Source: Acinetobacter sp. ANC 3832 (GTDB taxonomy: Bacteria; Pseudomonadota; Gammaproteobacteria; Pseudomonadales; Moraxellaceae). From it: a stretch of 64,000 nucleotides of DNA. The DNA is taken from NCBI RefSeq assembly GCF_002135415.1, contig NZ_NEGJ01000007.1, forward strand, positions 122,312-186,311, in the 5' to 3' direction. Positions 56,187-64,000 of this stretch are shown one piece after another. The notes under the pieces are model-generated. The model saw only the letters and a list, made by a program, of their open reading frames with translations, was not told where the DNA came from and searched no databases. A program made the position numbers and the translations under genes. Position 1 is the stretch's first letter; each line of letters begins with the position of its first letter.

Positions 56187-57386
56187 ATGTCTACCAATCA
56201 ATACGATGTCATTGTGCTTGGCGCTGGTGCCTCAGGTTTAATGCTCGCTGCTAAAGCTGCTGCGCGTGGACGTAAAGTACTGGTTGTGGAGAAAGCCAAT
56301 AAAATTGGTAAAAAAATTCTGATGTCTGGTGGTGGTAAATGTAATTTCACCAATTTAGATGTCGAACCTGAACACTTCATTTCGCATAACCCACATTTTG
56401 TGATTTCCGCACTCACCCGTTATACCAACTGGGATTTCATTGGTTTGGTTTGTGAATATGGCATTGCTTATGAAGAACGTAAGCATGGACAACTTTTCAC
56501 TTTAAATGGTTCTAAAGAAATTTTAGCCATGTTGCTCAATGAATGTGAAAAAACTGGTTTGGTTGATATTAAAAGCAGTTGTGAAGTGAAAAGTGTCACC
56601 TCTATTGAAGACAATGGCTTTCAAATCAATACAACGCAAGGTAACTTCAAAGCTGAATCTGTGGTGGTTGCATCGGGTGGATTGTCTATTCCAACTTTAG
56701 GTGGTTCAGGTATTGGATACGACATAGCCAAGCAATTCGGTCATCATTTACATGCCACACGTGCAGGTTTAGTTCCTTTTACTTTTTCCGATCAGTTTAA
56801 AGAAGTCACCACACGTTTAAGTGGTAATGCAGTTGAAGCAACACTATCTAATGAATTAAATGCCTTTACAGAAGCTTTACTCTTTACCCATCGTGGTTTA
56901 AGTGGTCCAAGCTCATTGCAACTTTCTAATTATTGGGATGTTGGGCAAAGCTTTAAAATTAATTTCCTACCTACTTTAGATTTACATGAGTTTTTTAAAT
57001 CTAAAAAACACAGCCAAGTGAAAGTCCTACTCAGAACATTATTGATTGAGCATTTACCTAAAAGTGTCGTACTTGAATTACAAACGCTGATTTGGTTAGA
57101 TGTTGCCGAAACTGCAATTGGTAATATCAGTGATGATAAATTGGAATTCATCGCCAATCGTTTACATGCTTTTGAGGTTAAACCTTCTGGAACTGAAGGT
57201 TACCGAACTGCGGAAGTAACCCTTGGTGGTGTTGATACTACCGAAGTTTCATCTAAAACCATGGAAAGTAAAAAACAGAAAGGCTTATTTTTTATTGGTG
57301 AAGTCTTAGATGTATCTGGTCATTTAGGTGGTTATAACTTTCAATGGTCATGGGCGTCTGCACATGCCGCATCGCAGTATGTTTAA
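56187..57386 (+). CDS. HI0933/YhiN-family FAD-dependent oxidoreductase
   Basis: A 399-aa flavoprotein; ATG at 56187 (MSTNQYDVIVLGAGASGLMLA) is used as the Rossmann strand must be near the N-terminus. Features: dinucleotide motif GAGASGLMLAAKAA, KKILMSGGGKCNFTN, GLSIPTLGGSGIGYDIAKQFGH, and C-terminal TLGGVDTTEVSSKTMESKKQKGLFFIGEVLDVSGHLGGYNFQWSWASAH. This is a widespread family with unclear substrate. Confidence 0.9.
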   Translation: MSTNQYDVIVLGAGASGLMLAAKAAARGRKVLVVEKANKIGKKILMSGGGKCNFTNLDVEPEHFISHNPHFVISALTRYTNWDFIGLVCEYGIAYEERKHGQLFTLNGSKEILAMLLNECEKTGLVDIKSSCEVKSVTSIEDNGFQINTTQGNFKAESVVVASGGLSIPTLGGSGIGYDIAKQFGHHLHATRAGLVPFTFSDQFKEVTTRLSGNAVEATLSNELNAFTEALLFTHRGLSGPSSLQLSNYWDVGQSFKINFLPTLDLHEFFKSKKHSQVKVLLRTLLIEHLPKSVVLELQTLIWLDVAETAIGNISDDKLEFIANRLHAFEVKPSGTEGYRTAEVTLGGVDTTEVSSKTMESKKQKGLFFIGEVLDVSGHLGGYNFQWSWASAHAASQYV

Positions 57387-57755
57387 ACTCAACGCATATT
57401 CTAAGTTGGCTGTTTAAACAAATGAAATAGCTTACTATATATACAGTGGTCTGATGCAATCTCTTCTATGTCTCAGACCCTTCTGTATTTCTGTATTAAT
57501 ACCAAATTGACTGAGTTAAGTCACAAAATGATTAAGTCGCTTCCTTTTAGTCTTCTTCACATTCAAATCCCCTTTTTTCTCAAATATCCCAATCAGTAAA
57601 ATAGAAACAATTGAAATTAAAGTTTAAATATTTGGCTCTTTGCGTATCACCTTTTTATTTTTCCCTTAAGGATTCAAATAAAGAAGTTGTTAATACTTAA
57701 TTACAAGATATCTATGATCGTACTCTATGAAATAGCGTTGATCATATTTTTCTAT
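57387..57755. other. A+T-rich intergenic stretch, no gene seen
   Basis: Convergent space between the flavoprotein gene and a small minus-strand gene. No reading frame is supported and no clear terminator was found. Confidence 0.5.
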
Positions 57756-57944
57756 TCAATCATGTTTGGACTGATCTGCATCATTTTTATCTTCATTCTG
57801 CGAAGTAGTTTGCTGTCCATACTTCTGTTTATCTTTCGATTTTGGTTTGGCAAATACGAACTTATAAGCACTCGCTAAAAAACCGACAGTAACCCCTGCT
57901 ATCACAATCGGTGCTATAAATTTATTAGGTTTCTTCTGCGACAT
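57756..57944 (-). CDS. Small membrane protein (62 aa)
   Basis: ATG at 57944 (MSQKKPNKF) is chosen because GAGGAGA lies about 6 bases upstream. One TM helix (IAPIVIAGVTVGFLASAYKFVF) followed by a basic then acidic disordered tail. Not recognised as a family. Confidence 0.65.
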   Translation of the reverse strand: MSQKKPNKFIAPIVIAGVTVGFLASAYKFVFAKPKSKDKQKYGQQTTSQNEDKNDADQSKHD

Positions 57945-57976
57945 GATATTTCTCCTCAAAAAAAATTAAAAATAAA

Positions 57977-58009
57977 AAAGATCGTTCAGCTATAGACTGA
58001 GCGATCTTT
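57977..58009 (-). terminator. Terminator after the CmpX-like gene
   Basis: A 13-bp stem (AAAGATCGTTCAG / CTGAGCGATCTTT, one wobble) with a 7-base loop, followed by T6 on the minus strand. Confidence 0.88.
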
Positions 58010-58024
58010 CATAAAAATTACAGG

Positions 58025-59659
58025 TTATTTCGGGTCATTTTGATCAGGTGGAATATCAGGATTTTGATGCTCATTTTTAAATCTGACCGTTGGTGCATAA
58101 GGTGCTGTCGGTTCAGTTGATGAATTGACTGTATTCACACTGGAATGAGATGAAGCTAAAGGATTCGGTTGATTCGCATCCTTTTTGGCTTTATCAATTA
58201 AATCAGTCAAGACACGTTCAGCAGGTTGGCGACCACCTAAACCAAAGGCAAGTGCAAATGCGACTGCGACAGAACCTAAAGTTAAACCAAAAGCGAGATT
58301 CACAATAGAGTCTGCAATGCCCATGGCTTTTAAACCCATGGCAATGACTAAACCCATGATTAAGATACGTACTAAATTACCTAACCAACGTGAACTGTTA
58401 TATTCACCTCGTTGTACAACATTCGCGACAATATTGGCCAACCAGAAACCAATCACGAGGATGACAGCACCCAGTAAAATATTGGCACCGAATTGAATAA
58501 ACATGGCAATTAAGCCACTGATTTGCTCAAAGCCAAGTCGATTTGCAGCTTCAGATACAGCAAACAACATGGTGAAAAATACAATCAGATAACCAATCAC
58601 ACATGAAACTTTGGTATCACCTAAAAAGCGTTGGACATCCAATTTTGCAGGAATCTCATCAATACCTGTTCCAGCAAGCACCTCTGCGACCAACTTCGCA
58701 ACAAAGCGTGAGACCACATAAGCCACAATCAGAATCAGACCCGCAGCAATAATATGCGGAATTGCATTCATAATTTCAGCAAGCATCGCTGTTGCAGGTT
58801 GAGAAATTGCTTGAATACCGAGTGCTTCAAAAGCAATGATTAAAGCGGTAATCATCACAATCGCAAAAACGAAAGAACCTAATAGACGCGATACACTACT
58901 GTTTTTAAAGAGTCCTATTTTTTCTGCTTGTATCTGTAAATTCAAGCTATTGGTTAAGCCTTCAACAATACCTCGTACAATTTTTGCAAGAATATATCCA
59001 ACAAAAACAATCACACCTGCAATAAACAGATTTGGAATATATGAGATCACTTCACTCATCATATTCTGTACAGGAAGTAAAAGCCCTTGTAAACCTAGAA
59101 TAGATAAAACAATCGGTAAAAATAATAACAAAATTAACCAATACACAATATCGGCAATATTATGACTGATTGGGCTCACACCTACTTCAGAACTAAGTTT
59201 TTCATCCAATTGTGTTTTTGCCAATACGCCAGTCAGTCCTGCACGAACTAATCGGGCAACAATCCAACCAATAAAACCGACGATAACCGCAGCAATAATA
59301 CTGGGAACAAAAATAAGGAATTGAGCAATCATGTCACTAAATGGACCACTGACACTGCTGATATTTAAGACATTTAAAGCTGCAATTATGGCAATAATCA
59401 AAATGAACCAAAACACAAATTTGGAAATGATCGATTCATAATCTGGTGATGCCTCTGCCACTGGATGCCCAGCCGCATTGGAAAGCTTATGATTGGTATT
59501 CACCCTTTGAAGAAGTTTTTTTATACCTGCTGCAATCATTAAGGCAATGATCCAACCTACTAATAATATTACAACAGCAGCAATAATCGGATGGAATTGA
59601 TCCCAATAATACATGGCATCAACCCCTCCCCGAGGACCTCCTGTAAACCATTCATTCAT
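58025..59659 (-). CDS. CmpX-like mechanosensitive-channel-related membrane protein
   Basis: A 544-aa protein made of repeated 'conserved TM helix' units: PIIAAVVILLVGWIIALMIAAGIKKLL, PSIIAAVIVGFIGWIVARLVRAGLTGVL, PNLFIAGVIVFVGYILAKIVRGIVEGL, PHIIAAGLILIVAYVVSRFVAKLVAEVL and GANILLGAVILVIGFWLANIVANVV, five repeats each followed by an amphipathic stretch. It ends with VAFALAFGLGGRQPAERVL, typical of CmpX of Pseudomonas and related MscS-like proteins, and a Pro/Asn-rich tail. GAGG ribosome-binding site. Probably inner membrane; gating not shown. Confidence 0.85.
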   Translation of the reverse strand: MNEWFTGGPRGGVDAMYYWDQFHPIIAAVVILLVGWIIALMIAAGIKKLLQRVNTNHKLSNAAGHPVAEASPDYESIISKFVFWFILIIAIIAALNVLNISSVSGPFSDMIAQFLIFVPSIIAAVIVGFIGWIVARLVRAGLTGVLAKTQLDEKLSSEVGVSPISHNIADIVYWLILLLFLPIVLSILGLQGLLLPVQNMMSEVISYIPNLFIAGVIVFVGYILAKIVRGIVEGLTNSLNLQIQAEKIGLFKNSSVSRLLGSFVFAIVMITALIIAFEALGIQAISQPATAMLAEIMNAIPHIIAAGLILIVAYVVSRFVAKLVAEVLAGTGIDEIPAKLDVQRFLGDTKVSCVIGYLIVFFTMLFAVSEAANRLGFEQISGLIAMFIQFGANILLGAVILVIGFWLANIVANVVQRGEYNSSRWLGNLVRILIMGLVIAMGLKAMGIADSIVNLAFGLTLGSVAVAFALAFGLGGRQPAERVLTDLIDKAKKDANQPNPLASSHSSVNTVNSSTEPTAPYAPTVRFKNEHQNPDIPPDQNDPK

Positions 59660-59818
59660 CGTCTTTTCCTCTTGTTATATTGGCATGACATTAAAATTTT
59701 CTTCGTTATTCATGAAACTTTTATTCTTCAACTACGACCTTATAAATTGGGTGTTTTTTATTCAAGAGCCCACAGCATAAATACAACAAAAGTTTTCTGT
59801 ATCATTTGTCTAGATTGC

Positions 59819-59858
59819 AAAAAACTCCAGCTATTAATTAAAATAGAACTAGAGTTTT
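59819..59858 (-). terminator. Probable terminator after the 48-aa membrane protein
   Basis: Interrupted stem: outer AAAACTC / GAGTTTT, inner CTATT / AATAG; followed by six T on the minus strand, about 70 bases after the stop. Confidence 0.6.
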
Positions 59859-59930
59859 AATGATTGATTGTAATAACGATGAGTTGATTAGGTACTTGAA
59901 TAATCTATTCTTCAATTTAGAGATAAATGA

Positions 59931-60077
59931 TTATTTTACCCAATCTGCCAACATGTAAACGAATAAGCTAAGCAAGAAAAGCCCCACAAGAATAAGCATA
60001 TACACAGGTAAGCGTTTCTTTTGGTTCACTTCTTCTACGCTGGTTACATGAGATGGTTTATTGAAATCATGTTGCAT
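59931..60077 (-). CDS. Small single-TM protein (48 aa)
   Basis: Read directly on the minus strand: MQHDFNKPSHVTSVEEVNQKK, then one TM helix (LPVYMLILVGLFLLSLFVYML) and a short end (ADWVK). A strong ribosome-binding site (GAGGGG, 4-5 bases before ATG) and a terminator support that it is real. Not recognised. Confidence 0.7.
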   Translation of the reverse strand: MQHDFNKPSHVTSVEEVNQKKRLPVYMLILVGLFLLSLFVYMLADWVK

Positions 60078-60180
60078 AATTCCCCTCTCTCAATTCTTAT
60101 TGGTGAAATTTCATACTAGCAAGCTATTCTGTTGTTTTGTGTAAAATATTTTTATTGAAAGTAAGCATATTGAAATTACA

Positions 60181-60207
60181 TTGCCTGCCTTGAAAATGAG
60201 CTATAAT
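60181..60207 (+). promoter_or_regulatory. Probable promoter of the 140-aa gene
   Basis: TATAAT at 60202-60207 with TTGCCT at 60181-60186; spacer of 15 bases is short, so the -35 is uncertain while the -10 is perfect. It lies 29 bases before the ATG at 60237. Confidence 0.45.
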
Positions 60208-60236
60208 GCTGTCCCTATTTTTTGACTCTCATAGAT

Positions 60237-60659
60237 ATGGCATATTCACGGCAAAGTGTCTTACTTGATTTAGACACAGATGTCACTCAACAATGTTTTT
60301 TGCATACAACACGTGATGAACATCTGATTGGGATTATTGAATTCAATAAACCAAGCTATGTCTTTAAATGGGGCGATTTGGAATACTTCCGTCGTCGTAC
60401 AGAAGAATTTTCGGTTATGCCTTTTCCAGAATGCATTAATGCAATGGTGATCGACATTCGAAATGTTGTACCTTTCTTAGACAATGAAGTGCCGATTATT
60501 CCTTGGCGTTTATTGGAAGAAGATTGTCCTATTCGTCTGGTTGTTCCTGCTGATCGTTTAGAGCATTACGCAGGGATTTTTGAACCGACTTGGCTCACAA
60601 CAGATTGTGAAACAGCAATTCAAGAACTACGCGAATTTATGGATATGTTCGTGCATTAA
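60237..60659 (+). CDS. Conserved hypothetical protein (140 aa)
   Basis: ATG at 60237 (MAYSRQSVLLDLDTDVTQ). Soluble, alpha/beta, no signal peptide. Sequence such as FNKPSYVFKWGDLEYFRRRTEEFSVMPFPECINAMVIDIRNVVPFLDN and PIRLVVPADRLEHYAGIFEP is not one I can place in a family. Single gene. Confidence 0.65.
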   Translation: MAYSRQSVLLDLDTDVTQQCFLHTTRDEHLIGIIEFNKPSYVFKWGDLEYFRRRTEEFSVMPFPECINAMVIDIRNVVPFLDNEVPIIPWRLLEEDCPIRLVVPADRLEHYAGIFEPTWLTTDCETAIQELREFMDMFVH

Positions 60660-60729
60660 AATTTCGCGATTTAACGCCAACTAAAACTTTATTTAAACAT
60701 CACATTATTTTAAAGATCAAAAATCATTT

Positions 60730-60753
60730 GGAAGATTTTATCGTTAATCTTCC
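60730..60753. terminator. Possible terminator between the 140-aa gene and fpr
   Basis: Stem GGAAGATT / AATCTTCC with an 8-base loop in the convergent gap; T richness downstream is modest on both strands. Confidence 0.4.
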
Positions 60754-60790
60754 ATAGATTTAACATAATCCAATTACGATCAAATTTAAA

Positions 60791-61552
60791 TTACCAATAA
60801 TTTTCGACTGCAATATTACCTTCGCCACGACGATTCATGGTCAATCCCTTCGCTTTGAGTGCATCTTTGGTATCATCCACCATTTGTGGATTTCCGCAGA
60901 GCATCACATGCGTCGTTTCAGGATTAAAGTCCAAACCTGCTACTTTTTCTAGCTCGCCATTTTCAATCAGAATGGGTAAACGATCATGTAAAATAGCATG
61001 TGGATCACGTGTGACGATTGGAATAAATTTAAAACCTGTATGTCCTTCACCAAAACTTTCTGCAATTTCAGCAATACGCTCAACATAAGCCAATTCAGAT
61101 TCAGTTCGAACACTATAAACTAGATTAATATTTTTATATTTCGACCATGTTTCAAAGTCTTGTAACATCGAAATAAATGGAGCTAAACCTGTGCCTGTTG
61201 CCAATAACCATAAATTTTGTGGTAAAGGTAATTGATAACGCGCTAAGGTTAAAAATCCGTATGGAATTTTCTCTAAATACAGTTCATCACCAATTTGTAG
61301 ATGCTGTAAATTTGAAGTAAAAGCACCCTCTGGAACCACAATAGAGAAAAATTCAAGCGTTTCATCGAAAGGTGATGACACCACAGAATAAGCTCGAACC
61401 ACCAAGTCATCACCCACTTTGAGCCCAATACGCGCAAATTGCCCTGCTGTAAATTTAAAATGCGCAGGTCGCGTCATGGTAAAACTAAACAAAGTATTGG
61501 TCCAACGTTGCACAGATAAGACTTTTTCTACGCTAAATTTTTCAATTGACAT
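60791..61552 (-). CDS. fpr: Ferredoxin/flavodoxin-NADP+ reductase
   Basis: A 253-aa FAD enzyme transferring electrons between NADPH and ferredoxin or flavodoxin. FAD-binding RAYSVVSSP (R-x-Y-S), GAFTSNLQHL, NADP site LATGTGLAPFISML, and CGNPQMVDD. It ends in VENYW, an aromatic C-terminal residue typical of the bacterial subclass. Divergent from a LysR gene, as in Pseudomonas where FinR activates fpr under oxidative stress. Confidence 0.93.
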   Translation of the reverse strand: MSIEKFSVEKVLSVQRWTNTLFSFTMTRPAHFKFTAGQFARIGLKVGDDLVVRAYSVVSSPFDETLEFFSIVVPEGAFTSNLQHLQIGDELYLEKIPYGFLTLARYQLPLPQNLWLLATGTGLAPFISMLQDFETWSKYKNINLVYSVRTESELAYVERIAEIAESFGEGHTGFKFIPIVTRDPHAILHDRLPILIENGELEKVAGLDFNPETTHVMLCGNPQMVDDTKDALKAKGLTMNRRGEGNIAVENYW

Positions 61553-61579
61553 GATTTCTACGTGGCATGAAAGATACTC

Positions 61580-61595
61580 CTCATGGTAGCATGAG
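61580..61595. promoter_or_regulatory. Operator-like palindrome between fpr and lysR
   Basis: A perfect inverted repeat CTCATG - GTAG - CATGAG in the 85-bp divergent gap, 28 bp upstream of the fpr start. A further CATGA copy lies about 15 bases to its left (61566-61570). Good candidate for the LysR-type regulator's binding site. Confidence 0.6.
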
Positions 61596-61637
61596 ATTAT
61601 TATTTATTAATATTTTTTAAATGTTAAGGCTATATTC

Positions 61638-62522
61638 ATGCGCATGACTTTACGCCAGTTGGCTGTTTTTGTAGCAGTCGCTCAAGAAGGTACTGTTACT
61701 AAAGCTAGTGATGCTGTCAGACTTACGCAAAGTGCTGCAAGTATGGCTTTAGCGGATTTAGAAGATGGTCTCGGAGCACCTTTATTTGACCGTTTAGGTA
61801 AGCGTTTACAGCTGAATGATTTAGGTCGTTTCTTGTTGCCACAAGCACTGGAAATTTTAGGTCGTTGTGATGCTTTTGAACAAGCGGCTAAAGGTGAGCT
61901 ACAAAGTATCGATTTACGCATTGGTGCGACATTAACCATTAGCGACTATTTAATGCCAGATTTAATGGCAGATTTCTTACAAGCTCAACCGCAAGCACAT
62001 CTTCAATTACAAGTGGGCAATACTCGCCAAATGATTGAAGCTGTGAATCAATTTCAACTTGATTTAGCATTAATAGAAGGCTCATGCCATTTACCACAAT
62101 TACAATGCATTCAATGGCGTGATGATGAACTTGCCGTTTGTTGTTCACCGAACCACCCTTTGGCGCTCTTTGAACGTGCTTTAACTGCCAATGATTTCCA
62201 CCATGTTGAATGGATTTTACGTGAAGAAGGTTCAGGAACACGTGAAGTCTTTGATAATGCAATTTTAAAAGATTTACCTGATGCTAATATTCGTTTAACA
62301 CTGGGTCATAATGAAGCAATTTTAAAAATTGTTGCAGGTGGCTTAGGGATGTCATGCATTTCTAAACTTGCGATTGAGCCTTTACTTGAAAAAGGTCAAT
62401 TGGTGATTCTAAATACACCATTTTGGCAATTGACTCGTCCTTTATACATGCTTGTGCATCGTCAAAAATATCAAGGGCCTGGGCTTAAAGCATTTATGAA
62501 ATTTTGTGATCCTAAGAATTAA
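61638..62522 (+). CDS. LysR-family regulator (FinR-like by context)
   Basis: A 294-aa regulator. The N-terminal winged HTH is MTLRQLAVFVAVAQEGTVTKASDAVRLTQSAASMALADLEDGLGAPLFDRLGKRLQLNDLG (residues about 3-62), followed by a LysR substrate-binding domain (DLRIGATLTISDYLMPDLMADFL; REEGSGTREVFDNAI). It is divergent to fpr; in Pseudomonas the divergent LysR neighbour FinR regulates fpr, so the same role is inferred here. Confidence 0.9.
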   Translation: MRMTLRQLAVFVAVAQEGTVTKASDAVRLTQSAASMALADLEDGLGAPLFDRLGKRLQLNDLGRFLLPQALEILGRCDAFEQAAKGELQSIDLRIGATLTISDYLMPDLMADFLQAQPQAHLQLQVGNTRQMIEAVNQFQLDLALIEGSCHLPQLQCIQWRDDELAVCCSPNHPLALFERALTANDFHHVEWILREEGSGTREVFDNAILKDLPDANIRLTLGHNEAILKIVAGGLGMSCISKLAIEPLLEKGQLVILNTPFWQLTRPLYMLVHRQKYQGPGLKAFMKFCDPKN

Positions 62523-62540
62523 TAATTTTATTGAATAAAC

Positions 62541-62566
62541 AAAGGCTCCTGTATTAGGAGCCTTTT
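62541..62566 (+). terminator. Terminator after the LysR gene
   Basis: A 10-bp perfect stem AAAGGCTCCT / AGGAGCCTTT with a 5-base loop and T4. Confidence 0.88.
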
Positions 62567-62569
62567 GCA

Positions 62570-63352
62570 TTACTTACCAAATTGTCGCTCACATGGTCGC
62601 CCATCATTATTCCCGTCCATTTTCGTATTTGGACAATTTCGAATAAAAAATACAGCTTCTTCATAAGAACGCATTTGACTACAATGTGTCCGCCCATCAC
62701 AGCTAAACTTAGCTTGTACTGACTTAGCTGTTTGATTCGCTGATATTGTATTGGATTCCCCTTTTCTTTCTTCTTTGATCACTATAGCTTCAGGCTGCTT
62801 TTTTGAACTCTCATCATTCAATGCACGTTCAGACTTTTCAGTAAAATAAATAGGTTTAAGCGTACCGACATCTTTGCGTTGTTGATCAACAATTTTTTGC
62901 TGTTGTTGCTTATAAAGTTCTAACTTTTGCGTTTGCTCAGTTTTATAGACTTGATACTTACCCCAAGCAATCCATGAGCCAAACAATGCGAATAATCCAA
63001 GTATCAGTAATATTGGAATCACAATCTTCGATTTTTTAATTTTCTCTTTTTTATATTGTATTTTTTTCGGCTCAGTTTGAGCAATTTTCCTTTGTGCAAG
63101 TTTATTGCTAATCGCAACATCCAAGCGAGTAATCTGATTCGCTTTAAACTTTCCCTCTTCTTCCACAATTAAATACTTTAAATTTTCACCAATTTTAGGC
63201 TCACCACCTTCTTTAGGAAAATCTGAAATATGGAAAAATATATTCTGATGTGAATCTTGATTTGAAACAAAACCATAGCCTTTTTCAGCGCTATATTCTT
63301 TCACCGCTCCAAGGTTATACATTTTATTTCCAATATATGCTTTAGTTTTCAC
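62570..63352 (-). CDS. Cold-shock domain / TM / Excalibur domain protein
   Basis: A 260-aa three-part protein. The N-terminal cold-shock domain (residues about 12-70) has GAVKEYSAEKGYGFV and NIFFHISDF, the RNP-like nucleic-acid-binding motifs. A basic linker leads to a TM helix (IVIPILLILGLFALFGSWIAW, about 109-130). It is followed by a Gln/Lys coiled coil and a C-terminal Excalibur calcium-binding motif (CDGRTHCSQMRSYEEAVFFIRNCP...MDGNNDGRPCE, D-x-D-x-D-G type). The CSD is thus cytoplasmic and the Excalibur part outside. An unusual link between nucleic acid binding and an extracytoplasmic calcium motif; role unknown. Confidence 0.8.
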   Translation of the reverse strand: MKTKAYIGNKMYNLGAVKEYSAEKGYGFVSNQDSHQNIFFHISDFPKEGGEPKIGENLKYLIVEEEGKFKANQITRLDVAISNKLAQRKIAQTEPKKIQYKKEKIKKSKIVIPILLILGLFALFGSWIAWGKYQVYKTEQTQKLELYKQQQQKIVDQQRKDVGTLKPIYFTEKSERALNDESSKKQPEAIVIKEERKGESNTISANQTAKSVQAKFSCDGRTHCSQMRSYEEAVFFIRNCPNTKMDGNNDGRPCERQFGK

Positions 63353-63476
63353 TACCTTAGCCTAAAAATAATCAAAAATAAAATAGATGTCTCTTTTTTT
63401 TCGTGCTGAATTTCACTTAAACTTTATAATTCTGATATAAATTAGCTTTTATATTGATGTGAACATTCATTCCACC

Positions 63477-64000
63477 TTAATGATGTTCTTTTTTTACTCG
63501 GCTATTTTCTTGTTTTTGCTCACGCATATATTGCTGTAATTTGGCATCTTGCTGTATTTGATACTTTTGATATCGTTCATACCCATACTTCACTGCGAAA
63601 AAGCTCAGAATAACCACAGCTCCACCAATAAAGAACCAAAGGCTGATTTCAACTTTCGGCTTTTCCTCTACAACGATTTGATGCTTACGATATGCAAACC
63701 TTGTTCTTAAACTCAAATACCAAGGGCTTAACCTCCAATCCTGCGTTTCTTTTATCGGCTTTTCTTTCTTTGGAGTGCTTACAACTGAATTCAGATGTGG
63801 AAGAATCTGATTGATTTTAGATTCCACAGATTCCACAGATTCCACAGATTCCACAGATTCCACAGATTCCACAGATTCCACAGATTCCACAGATTCCACA
63901 GATTCCACAGATTCCACAGATTCCACAGATTCCACAGATTCCACAGATTCCACAGATTCCACAGATTCCACAGATTCCACAGATTCCACAGATTCCACAG
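63477..64000 (-). CDS. Repeat-bearing membrane protein (partial at the right edge)
   Basis: The reading frame continues off the right edge on the minus strand, so the start and N-terminus are missing. The visible part begins with at least 20 copies of Val-Glu-Ser. Then a basic segment (SVVSTPKKEKPIKETQDWRLSPWYLSLRTRFAYRKHQIVVEEKPKVE), one TM helix (ISLWFFIGGAVVILSFFAV) and a charged tail (KYGYERYQKYQIQQDAKLQQYMREQ) follow. The layout of basic linker, TM and Gln-rich tail is like the CSD/Excalibur protein 124 bp downstream, so it may be a relative; the N-terminus would decide. Confidence 0.75.
   Translation of the reverse strand, partial: VESVESVESVESVESVESVESVESVESVESVESVESVESVESVESVESVESVESVESVESKINQILPHLNSVVSTPKKEKPIKETQDWRLSPWYLSLRTRFAYRKHQIVVEEKPKVEISLWFFIGGAVVILSFFAVKYGYERYQKYQIQQDAKLQQYMREQKQENSRVKKEHH
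63820..64000. repeat. Tandem array of a 9-bp unit, at least 20 copies
   Basis: The unit GATTCCACA is repeated without any visible change from 63820 to the window edge (20 full units plus one base). It is in frame with the minus-strand gene and codes for Val-Glu-Ser (GTG GAA TCT). Because the unit is a multiple of three, copy-number change alters protein length, not frame. Confidence 0.97.

Noticed and set aside
57387..57755. GTCTGA...TCAGAC inverted repeat near 57450-57480 as a terminator
   Set aside because: Arms of only six bases separated by about 18 bases and no T run; likely chance.
63820..64000. CRISPR array
   Set aside because: The repeats are 9 bp, directly abutting and in a coding frame, with no spacers.

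Overview
The window is A+T-rich bacterial chromosome. Gene content and protein flavour point to Acinetobacter (Gammaproteobacteria, Moraxellaceae): a Pil-Chp cluster without pilK or chpB, typical DapE/ProS/MetG/Dcd/ApbC proteins, a Val/Asp tRNA array, and a block of secreted proteins of a type I associate with Acinetobacter. I see no insertion sequence, prophage, integron or CRISPR array. Most of the window is core chromosome with a few accessory islets. Genus assignment is by recognition, not by a database search.

Layout. 1-6.3 kb: 3' part of a YccS-like FUSC membrane protein, a YcxB-like membrane protein, a probably iron-regulated PepSY/flavodoxin/FNR fusion reductase with an upstream Fur-box-like site, a DUF218 protein and a DUF2750 protein. 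6.38-7.41 kb: eight tRNA genes on the minus strand (4 identical Val-UAC, 4 identical Asp-GUC) behind one strong promoter. 7.7-10.7 kb: DUF454, DUF1853, a small entericidin-like lipoprotein and dapE. 10.7-19.2 kb (minus): the chemosensory operon pilG-pilH-pilI-pilJ-chpA-chpC-like, which in relatives controls type IV pili, twitching and competence. 19.5-24.4 kb: a coiled-coil periplasmic protein followed by an RND efflux adaptor and permease; then proS.

26.4-35.2 kb (minus) is the most unusual region: five consecutive secreted proteins (241-794 aa) with the same short motif just after the signal peptide. Two are tandem paralogs, and three end exactly in C-x-G-S-x3-C. This is the best candidate for a poorly described system. 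35.6-44.0 kb: dcd, a LysE exporter, a DUF2062 protein, apbC, a Sel1/TPR-type gene broken by two nonsense codons, and several small stress-like or hypothetical genes, including a LEA-like hydrophilin. 44.1-48.3 kb: metG flanked by two putative RNase-fold genes (one HEPN-like, one PIN-like). 48.3-57.4 kb: LysE, a methyltransferase, an M15 peptidase lipoprotein, a TetR/MFS/HlyD efflux operon with a perfect palindrome over the tetR start, a PLP enzyme and a HI0933-type flavoprotein. 57.7-64 kb: a CmpX-like channel protein, two small membrane proteins, the divergent fpr/LysR pair with an operator-like palindrome between them, a cold-shock/TM/Excalibur protein, and at the right edge a gene carrying at least 20 identical 9-bp repeats that encode Val-Glu-Ser.

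Many starts were moved inward from the longest possible reading frame to an ATG/GTG with a better ribosome-binding site or a family-typical N-terminus; these choices are explained per gene.
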